Shown here: piece by piece, positions 34,154 to 38,658 of the stretch
Layout: each line of letters opens with the position of its first letter
Position numbering within the stretch: the stretch's first letter is position 1
IMG/VR virus record: IMGVR_UViG_3300012362_000005
Location: 1-38,658 of that record
Reading direction: 5' to 3' (one strand)
DNA: 38,658 bases
Source: a virus
The notes under the pieces: model-generated
The model's input: the letters and a program-made list of their open reading frames with translations, nothing else
What the model was told of the DNA's origin: nothing
Databases searched by the model: none
Translations under genes and position numbers: made by a program

Positions 34154-34293
34154 CCTATCTATACATTAAGAGTGAGCCACAATTATGGACGGTAGGCTTC
34201 TATAAGCCTGACGGTAAATTTGAGCCAGAGAGCGATTGGCCTTCGAGTGATAAAGCGGCTGAACGTGTGCATTATTTAAATGGTGGAAATTGA
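34150..34293 (+). CDS. Small conserved-type phage protein (KSEPxLWTVGFY)
   Basis: The product has 47 residues. The pattern YIKSEPQLWTVGFYKPDGKF, then ESDWPSSDKAAERVHYLNGG, matches a very common small phage protein of unknown function. The start overlaps the previous stop (ATGA), and GAGG lies about 7 nt upstream. Confidence 0.7.
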   Translation: MTYLYIKSEPQLWTVGFYKPDGKFEPESDWPSSDKAAERVHYLNGGN

Positions 34294-34300
34294 TGATCTT

Positions 34301-34314
34301 CCCCCGCAAGGGGG
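34301..34314 (+). promoter_or_regulatory. CCCCC-GCAA-GGGGG hairpin in the mRNA leader
   Basis: A perfect 5-bp GC stem with a GCAA (GNRA) tetraloop on the plus strand, beginning 8 nt after the 47-aa gene. A second possible stem (CCCGC near 34336 with GCGGG near 34361) follows before the next gene's ribosome site. The same tetraloop hairpin occurs on the other transcribed strand at 16956-16967. A role in mRNA stability or attenuation is inferred. Confidence 0.45.
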
Positions 34315-34408
34315 AGGGCCCTGGTGGTTGATTCCCGCACCCTAGAAAGCCTAGAAAAGCGGGAGACGACGGTAAAAAGCGTTGATGGTTTACAGTAAAG
34401 GAGGAAAA

Positions 34409-35167
34409 ATGACTCAGCTGCTTGCCTATCACGATGATCCGCAGATCAAAGACAAATATGTGAACCGCGTTCGCGCTCATGCCAAGGCCGATGAGATCGT
34501 GAAAGGTTTTTACTGGAAAGACGGCAAGGGATGTGCTGTCGGATGCTCGGTCCATTCCGATAATCATACAGCCTACGAAACGGAAATGGGCATCCCTCAA
34601 ATGTTGGCGAGATTAGAGGATCGGATTTTTGAAGGATCGACAAACGGGTGGTCTAAGCAATGGCCGGAGCGGTTTCTTGAAGCGATCCCAATAGGAGCGG
34701 ACTTGTCAAAAGTAGGATGGAAATTCCAGCATTGGCTGTTGCTTGATCCGAAAGAAGGCGTTATTCGGTTCGCACGCCAGCAAGATAAGGAACTGTTTAA
34801 GGAAATCGGTACTTTAATATGGGATTTGGCGATGGGTAAACAAATATCGGCGAGCGCGGCGTGGAGCGCGGCGTGGAGCGCGGAGAGCGCGGCGTGGAGC
34901 GCGGAGAGCGCGGCGTGGAGCGCGGAGAGCGCGGCGTGGAGCGCGGAGAGCGCGGCGAGGAGCGCGGAGAGCGCGGCGTGGAGCGCGGAGAGCGCGGCGT
35001 GGAGCGCGGCGAGCGCGGAGAGGAGCGCGGAGAGGAGCGCGGCGAGGAGCGCGGAGAGGAGCGCGGAGAGGAGCGCGGAGAGGAGCGCGGAGAGGAGCGC
35101 GGAGAGGAGCGCGGCCTATGAACGCCAAGGCGAAAAGTTGCTGGAATTGTTGAGGGAGGCGAGATGA
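34409..35167 (+). CDS. Phage protein with long Ala/Ser/Trp/Glu/Arg repeat tail
   Basis: The start at 34409 has AAAGGAGG upstream; the product has 252 residues. Residues 1-147 match a widespread phage protein: MTQLLAYHDDPQIKDKYVNR, then KGCAVGCSVHSDN, MGIPQMLARLEDRIFEGSTN and FLEAIPIGADLSKVGW. Residues about 148-236 are a low-complexity repeat of SAAW-SAE (21-bp) and then SAER (12-bp) units, probably one long helix or solenoid, then AYERQGEKLLELLREAR. Family members often carry such repeats of variable length. Function is unknown. The stop overlaps the next start (ATGA). Confidence 0.75.
   Translation: MTQLLAYHDDPQIKDKYVNRVRAHAKADEIVKGFYWKDGKGCAVGCSVHSDNHTAYETEMGIPQMLARLEDRIFEGSTNGWSKQWPERFLEAIPIGADLSKVGWKFQHWLLLDPKEGVIRFARQQDKELFKEIGTLIWDLAMGKQISASAAWSAAWSAESAAWSAESAAWSAESAAWSAESAARSAESAAWSAESAAWSAASAERSAERSAARSAERSAERSAERSAERSAERSAAYERQGEKLLELLREAR
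34852..35117 (+). repeat. GC-rich tandem repeat (21-bp then 12-bp units) in the 252-aa gene
   Basis: The first half is 21-bp units (gcggagagcgcggcgtggagc pattern) and the second half is 12-bp units (gcggagaggagc). All unit lengths are multiples of three and hold no stops in several frames, so frames on both strands stay open. The near-identity of units indicates recent slippage or recombination, in contrast to the fibre repeats. Confidence 0.8.
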
Positions 35168-35418
35168 AATTCAGAAAGAAGCCAGTGGTGATTGATGCTG
35201 TTCAATTTCAAGGTTTTCCCCCAACTGAAAGCGGGAATAAAAATATGTTTTTGGAATGGGAGATTCAATCCGATAAAAACGGGCCATTTTTAATAATCGA
35301 GACGCTTGAAGGGAATCATCGATGTAACTTAGGTGATTGGATCATCACTGGCGTTAAAGGCGAGCGATATCCTTGCAAACCCGATATCTTTGAGGCTACT
35401 TATGAACGCGCCGATTGA
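35164..35418 (+). CDS. Small conserved-type phage protein ([21 protein letters not shown])
   Basis: The product has 84 residues. Signature: [20 protein letters not shown], then [20 protein letters not shown] and [12 protein letters not shown], matching a very common phage protein of unknown role (the family usually reads [26 protein letters not shown]). The start overlaps the previous stop as ATGA; it overlaps the next gene by 17 nt. Confidence 0.75.
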   Translation: [84 protein letters not shown]

Positions 35419-35779
35419 CAATACCCAAAACTGGCAGACGCTACGATCAACACATCAAGTGGTGTGTGCAGAGTGCGAGACGATCATTTCTTGCCTGGAA
35501 CAGGAAAGGGAGTCATTAAGGGTCGAGCGTACGCGGCTTAAGATGGAAAAGGAGCGACTACAACACTTATTGGATGAAGCCAAACGATATGGCTATTTGG
35601 GTCCGGATGCGCCAATTTATAAATCTCGCGACCGCTACCGGGGCCTGGCGGAGAGGATGGCGGAAGCTGGTCGAGAATTACTCCATCATACACATTGCGA
35701 GGAAATGGACTCTTACCCAAAAGGGGGCAGGGAATTGCATGATGCTCTCGCCGCCTACGACTCCGCGCGGGAGGAATGA
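35402..35779 (+). CDS. Coiled-coil protein
   Basis: The start at 35402 has GAGG 6 nt upstream. The product has 125 residues. Residues about 30-62 are a coiled coil rich in Glu/Arg/Leu (LEQERESLRVERTRLKMEKE). A second conserved-looking part contains RYRGLAERMAEAGRELLHHT and HDALAAYD. Small coiled-coil proteins of this pattern are common in phage early blocks. Function unknown. Confidence 0.6.
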   Translation: MNAPIDNTQNWQTLRSTHQVVCAECETIISCLEQERESLRVERTRLKMEKERLQHLLDEAKRYGYLGPDAPIYKSRDRYRGLAERMAEAGRELLHHTHCEEMDSYPKGGRELHDALAAYDSAREE

Positions 35780-35961
35780 TGAAATATCGAGATTCAAATC
35801 ATCATCTCCATGACTTTGAAAACGACATTTTTCAAATGAATTTTAGTCATACCCATCCTTTAGTTAAGCAACTAATAAATCAGCGCTTAAAAGTATGGTG
35901 CCCTATCTGTGATATTGTTTTTGGAGTTATCTTGGATTACAACTCTGTATTGGTTGATTGA
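35776..35961 (+). CDS. Small CPIC-containing protein
   Basis: The product has 61 residues (or 60, since two ATGs are adjacent), rich in His and Asp at the N-terminus. One CxxC (WCPICDIVFG) follows a helical stretch. The start overlaps the previous stop (ATGA). It ends 48 nt before the next gene. No family is recognised. Confidence 0.5.
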   Translation: MMKYRDSNHHLHDFENDIFQMNFSHTHPLVKQLINQRLKVWCPICDIVFGVILDYNSVLVD

Positions 35962-36009
35962 AAAATTATCCCAATGTGTATGCTGGATTGAAGCGCAGAA
36001 GAAGAAAAC

Positions 36010-36354
36010 ATGAGTGAGACGAAGATGGCGGCAGAGGAAAAAGCAAGATGGATTGTAGATAATACCCGCTATGATCCCACCGTCGGAAGTAAAGGTAGTC
36101 GTGTTGATTATTTCTTTGAGTATCTCTTAGAAGAAATCACAAAGGCCATCAAAGACACCGAAGCCCAAGGGAGAGAAGAAGGGGTCGCTCTAGGAAAGGA
36201 CCTGGGACTTATGGCGGCGGCAGACAAGGCTTATGAAAAAGGGTTCGTGGAGGGGCTGAAACAAGCGGCGGAGATTGCTGATAAAGCGACTATATGGGAT
36301 GCGGGAGTCGTAAGACAACAAATCTTGGCCCTGTTGCCAGAGGAGGGAAAGTGA
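36010..36354 (+). CDS. Helical protein with repeated Glu/Lys/Ala
   Basis: The product has 114 residues, highly helical and charged (MSETKMAAEEKARWIVDNTR, then EEITKAIKDTEAQGREEGVA and GFVEGLKQAAEIADKAT). The pattern resembles small phage proteins that end ILALLPEEGK. A purine-rich AGAAGAAG lies upstream. Function unknown. The stop region overlaps the next start (GTGA). Confidence 0.55.
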   Translation: MSETKMAAEEKARWIVDNTRYDPTVGSKGSRVDYFFEYLLEEITKAIKDTEAQGREEGVALGKDLGLMAAADKAYEKGFVEGLKQAAEIADKATIWDAGVVRQQILALLPEEGK

Positions 36355-36611
36355 GTTTCCCAGACGAGAAGTTGAAACAGTTAAAAGAGCGGAATCCTTT
36401 GCAGATGAGAGGAGTAGAAATTATGCATCTTCTCTCGCGCCTGAAAGCGGCGGAGATGCTTATAGGCATACCTGATCCCCTCAATGTTATTTGGAAACCA
36501 TTGTTTAAGGACTGGCTAGATAAGTCAGGAAAATGGACGCCCTCTTACTTTGATGGAAGCCAAGATGATTTAAAACGATGGAAGGCCTGGCGCAAAGCGG
36601 CGGGGAAATGA
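36351..36611 (+). CDS. Small helical basic protein
   Basis: The start is GTG at 36351, with GAGGAGGG just upstream and a GTGA overlap with the previous stop. The product has 86 residues, Lys/Leu/Arg-rich (MRGVEIMHLLSRLKAAEMLI, then WKPLFKDWLDKSGKW), ending DDLKRWKAWRKAAGK. No family is recognised. Confidence 0.55.
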   Translation: MSFPDEKLKQLKERNPLQMRGVEIMHLLSRLKAAEMLIGIPDPLNVIWKPLFKDWLDKSGKWTPSYFDGSQDDLKRWKAWRKAAGK

Positions 36612-36826
36612 GTTTTTTACAAAGAGACTGGGAATTAATTCGTTTTATGTTCGTTGCATGGCAAGGCTTTCTGGCAGGTAATTTTCATCATGCCGCTTGC
36701 CGCAGGAAGGACGATGTACGCCTTAAGGCTGCCGAAGCCTGCGCCGAGCAGCTGCGGGGCTTGCGAGAGTTCATTGATTTCGATCCCAGCCGGTTGAAGG
36801 CGTGGCAGGAGGCGAAAGGGAAATGA
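36608..36826 (+). CDS. Small helical protein
   Basis: The product has 72 residues (MSFLQRDWELIRFMFVAWQG onward). The N-terminal 20 residues are aromatic and partly hydrophobic, but not a clear membrane segment; the second half is helical and charged, ending RLKAWQEAKGK. The ending resembles that of the preceding gene (RWKAWRKAAGK), so the two may be paralogues. Coupled by ATGA at both ends. Confidence 0.5.
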   Translation: MSFLQRDWELIRFMFVAWQGFLAGNFHHAACRRKDDVRLKAAEACAEQLRGLREFIDFDPSRLKAWQEAKGK

Positions 36827-37158
36827 AAAAGTGGATTTGGCTGTTGATGGTACCCTATGTCGTTACAACCAGTTCCGTAGCTGTTTCTAGTTGCCATTAT
36901 ATTGAACCGTGGCTTTATAAACAAATGCCGGTCTACTATCTGGGGAATATAGGATCATGGCCGGTCTACTATCTGGGGAAGATAGGACCACCCCCTGATC
37001 GAGAGCAAGCCGAAGACTTAGCCAAAACTCTTATACATCAGTTCAGGAAAAGCCAGTCTTCTGATATCGACACAAAGGCCTGGTGTTTATCTCAGAAAAA
37101 TTGCATCTGGCTTGAACATGATAAAAAGAGTGGCAGATGGTGGCAGGGAAATGAGTGA
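36823..37158 (+). CDS. Secreted or membrane-anchored small protein with an internal duplication
   Basis: The product has 111 residues. Residues 1-22 (KKWIWLLMVPYVVTTSSVAV) are a signal-anchor or signal-peptide-like segment. Residues about 35-56 hold two copies of an 11-residue unit (PVYYLGNIGS, then PVYYLGKIGP) encoded by a 33-bp tandem duplication (36927-36992). The rest is hydrophilic with two Cys (AWCLSQKNCIWLEHD), which could form a disulfide. The start overlaps the previous stop as ATGA. A periplasmic position fits, for example as a spanin-type or envelope factor, but no family is recognised. Confidence 0.55.
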   Translation: MKKWIWLLMVPYVVTTSSVAVSSCHYIEPWLYKQMPVYYLGNIGSWPVYYLGKIGPPPDREQAEDLAKTLIHQFRKSQSSDIDTKAWCLSQKNCIWLEHDKKSGRWWQGNE

Positions 37159-37255
37159 CGCCACCAACGATCTGGGGATGTTCCTCGTGTTCTTGATCGT
37201 GGTGATCGTTATGGCAGCATTGCTGGCTGCGCTGGTAAAGGAGATCGGCAAATGA
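37151..37255 (+). CDS. 34-residue single-pass membrane peptide
   Basis: ATG at 37151 with AGGGAA just upstream, overlapping the previous stop by 8 nt. One membrane segment of about 22 residues (MFLVFLIVVIVMAALLAALV) is flanked by a polar N-terminus and KEIGK. The stop overlaps the start of the lipoprotein-like gene (ATGA). Size and topology are compatible with a holin-type or regulatory membrane peptide. Confidence 0.6.
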   Translation: MSDATNDLGMFLVFLIVVIVMAALLAALVKEIGK

Positions 37256-37506
37256 ACAGAATTACTTTTTGGTTCGTCATCATAGCCTTGCTGACAACCG
37301 GATGCGGTAAGCTCAAGGAGACATTTACTAGCCCGCCCCATGGCGACTCCTGGGCATCGTACCATGCGTACGAAGACTGCGTAAGGGCCTTGGACCATCA
37401 GTCGAACGATCCAAAACATCTTAATCTCTCAACCCCTGTAGCCATCGAGCGCATGGAGGATGGTACGAAGATCGCTATTTACGACGAGGGCGGCTGCGCG
37501 GACTGA
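37252..37506 (+). CDS. Putative small lipoprotein
   Basis: The product has 84 residues. An N-terminal hydrophobic segment (ITFWFVIIALLTTGCG) ends in a lipobox-like LTTGC, so Cys18 may be lipidated; the -3 position is Thr rather than Leu, which is suboptimal. The rest is hydrophilic with two more Cys. It is the last rightward gene and overlaps the DUF1353 gene convergently by 28 bp. Together with the adjacent membrane peptide it might form a lysis or spanin-like pair; this is inference. Confidence 0.55.
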   Translation: MNRITFWFVIIALLTTGCGKLKETFTSPPHGDSWASYHAYEDCVRALDHQSNDPKHLNLSTPVAIERMEDGTKIAIYDEGGCAD

Positions 37507-37862
37507 GAGCGGTGTTTGTTCCATGCCACCCACCCACCTATTCGCACCCCAACCCAGTAGGTCCAAGCCATCCAAGCGGATTCACCGTCTGTCAACATAG
37601 CTTCTCTTAAAATACGGTCAGCTACGCTACGGGGAACCCAGGCGGAATAGTAAAGCCAGTCATGGATCACGCCGCTTTTTTTAGCGTACTTATGGCTCCA
37701 TGTGCTTGCGAAGTCCGTTTCAAATCCCACCGGAACCGTGATCGTTCTATTGGCCTGGATTTGTCCAAGAATATCACTCTCATACCGGAAGGGATGATTG
37801 ATGACACGAAAATTAATGTCGTCTATTTCCTCGACATCTAGCGGGTCAAGGAACCGGGACAT
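37479..37862 (-). CDS. DUF1353 protein
   Basis: The product has 127 residues matching DUF1353: ITVPVGFETDFASTWSHKYA, then GVIHDWLYYSAWVPRSVADR, and VGVRIGGWVAWNKH. The conserved HDxLY and GFxTDFAS patterns suggest a small metal-dependent fold, but no activity has been established for the family. DUF1353 genes are frequent near phage lysis or tail genes. The start overlaps the stop of the 67-aa gene by 17 nt. Here it is the last gene of the leftward late block if the genome is circular. Confidence 0.8.
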   Translation of the reverse strand: MSRFLDPLDVEEIDDINFRVINHPFRYESDILGQIQANRTITVPVGFETDFASTWSHKYAKKSGVIHDWLYYSAWVPRSVADRILREAMLTDGESAWMAWTYWVGVRIGGWVAWNKHRSQSAQPPSS

Positions 37863-38049
37863 TAGGCGGCGTTACACCTTCTAGCTCCGTTACCTTAGCC
37901 TTCAAGTCCGCTACAAGCTTCCGGATATCAGTGACGAGTGGGTCTAGATTAGCGACTTCTCCAGTCGTGGTAGCGACACTTGCAATCCCCTTTTCCAAGA
38001 CCGGGATGACTTCCCCGGCGACGTACAGAAACGTGTTCAGACTAATCAT
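37846..38049 (-). CDS. Small helical late protein
   Basis: The product has 67 residues with AAGGAG upstream of the ATG. It is helical (EVIPVLEKGIASVATTTGEV, then VTDIRKLVADLKAKVTELEG), heptad-like in the middle, and ends PPNVPVP. A weakly hydrophobic N-terminus is not a clear membrane segment. Function unknown; small helical proteins after fibre genes are sometimes lysis-related or tail-assembly factors. Confidence 0.6.
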   Translation of the reverse strand: MISLNTFLYVAGEVIPVLEKGIASVATTTGEVANLDPLVTDIRKLVADLKAKVTELEGVTPPNVPVP

Positions 38050-38059
38050 GTTAATCTCC

Positions 38060-38248
38060 TTACTGGCTTTTGGCCAACGTATCCAGGTTATTCAGCGCCG
38101 TGATGATGGCGTTGATCGATGCCACTTGAGTCGTGTAGTCGATACTCTTGAGGCGCGTGAAAGCCGCCGTAACGTCAGCTACGACGGCGGCTTCCGCCGC
38201 CGAAAGGCTGCTGATCGCCGCGTTTAAGTCTGTTATGGTGAGTGCCAT
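38060..38248 (-). CDS. Small helical late protein, Ala/Thr-rich
   Basis: The product has 62 residues with AAAGGAGG upstream of the ATG. It is all-helical with heptad-like spacing (ITDLNAAISSLSAAEAAVVA, then SINAIITALNNLDTLAKSQ), suggesting a short coiled coil. It lies between the cohesin-like partial gene and the 67-aa gene. No family is recognised. Confidence 0.6.
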   Translation of the reverse strand: MALTITDLNAAISSLSAAEAAVVADVTAAFTRLKSIDYTTQVASINAIITALNNLDTLAKSQ

Positions 38249-38259
38249 AGAATCCTCCT

Positions 38260-38658
38260 TTAAGTGATCGTGATGCTTCCAGAGACGCCCGAGAGAACGA
38301 CACTTGTTCCCGCCGGGTTTGAGCCGATGATTCCTGTCATGGAAATAGAGTAAAGCCGTTTAGCGACCGTCGCATCCGTGCTTAAACGCACGGTCAGCAA
38401 GAGCCCTTGTCCCAAGACGGTCTGGTTGATGCCGAAAACCAATACCCGCAACGCCCCCGCCACGATGGAAGTAGAAACCGACTTCTGCGCGGCTATTGCC
38501 ACGGGCCCAGGCGTTGCGGAGACGAAAGAAAAACCGGAAGGCAGCGGCAAGTCAAATTGAAGGCTGGCGATCTGGCCGGGACCGGGAAGAAAAGCAATCG
38601 GAAGATCGAAGGCGGATAACGCCGGGGCGCTTAGGACCCCTCCCGCGACGACCGATCC
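38260..38658 (-). CDS. Cohesin-like C-terminal domain, partial (start beyond the right edge); probably the end of the tail fibre
   Basis: The frame is open from the last base to the stop at 38260 (132 residues); an internal TTG at 38550 could be mistaken for a start but has no ribosome site. The pattern (IASLQFDLPLPSGFSFVSAT, then RVLVFGINQTVLGQG, LLLTVRLSTDA, ending VSGSITIT) resembles cohesin-type beta-sandwich domains, which bind partner proteins or extend surface proteins. Joining the window ends, the left-edge fibre continues into this frame at an exact codon boundary, giving one protein of about 1,621 residues with this domain at its C-terminus. That join is inference. Confidence 0.7.
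   Translation of the reverse strand, partial: GSVVAGGVLSAPALSAFDLPIAFLPGPGQIASLQFDLPLPSGFSFVSATPGPVAIAAQKSVSTSIVAGALRVLVFGINQTVLGQGLLLTVRLSTDATVAKRLYSISMTGIIGSNPAGTSVVLSGVSGSITIT

Noticed and set aside
34814-35128. Minus- and plus-strand frames giving Arg-Ala-Pro-Leu or Glu-Arg-Gly repeats
   Set aside because: They arise from stop-free alternate frames of the 21/12-bp tandem repeat. The plus-strand frame with a ribosome site and family-matching N-terminus is the real gene.

Overview
The window reads as the genome, probably complete or nearly so, of a short-tailed (podovirus-type) double-stranded DNA phage of a bacterium. Evidence: a large terminase, a portal, a scaffold-like protein and an SU10/DUF5309-type major capsid protein in canonical order; a tail-collar fibre; a gp10-like tail protein; no tape measure, sheath or tail-tube gene; and densely packed genes joined by ATGA/TAATG/GTGA overlaps. 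The host cannot be named. Two Sec-type signal peptides and a possible lipoprotein suggest a diderm host. No integrase, DNA polymerase, RNA polymerase, tRNA or CRISPR array was recognised.

Layout. (1) Leftward late block, about 26.3 kb down to 1: putative TerS, small genes, a secreted-looking Ser/Thr-rich protein, TerL, portal, a terminator, scaffold, major capsid protein, a hairpin, two small genes, a methyltransferase/glycosyltransferase pair, neck and tail proteins, collar fibre, three probable ejection proteins, two small genes and a giant modular tail fibre (from 4467, open at the left edge). (2) An AT-rich intergenic region at about 26.35-26.70 kb with a long inverted repeat and a rightward promoter. 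(3) Rightward early block A, 26.7-28.0 kb: zinc-ribbon and HTH small proteins. (4) Leftward replication island, 31.4-27.9 kb: SF2 helicase, zinc-finger protein, VRR-NUC nuclease and a Toprim-like/VapE helicase. (5) Rightward early block B, 31.5-37.5 kb: RHH-like protein, YqaJ exonuclease, RecT annealase and about 15 small translationally coupled genes, several of them membrane peptides. (6) Leftward genes at the right edge: DUF1353 protein, two small proteins and the C-terminal, cohesin-like part of a protein whose start lies outside.

The two open ends fit each other. The tail fibre runs off the left edge exactly at a codon boundary. The right-edge partial gene is open from the last base in the continuing frame. 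The simplest reading is a circular or circularly permuted genome cut inside one fibre gene of about 1,621 codons.

Replication and recombination appear to be helicase/primase-like plus an exonuclease/RecT pair that relies on a host polymerase. Points of most interest are the signal peptides on two large late proteins, the repeat architecture and SGNH/cohesin-like end of the fibre, the glycosyltransferase-methyltransferase pair beside the capsid gene, a membrane peptide on the opposite strand with a leaderless-type promoter, and the absence of any recognisable endolysin.
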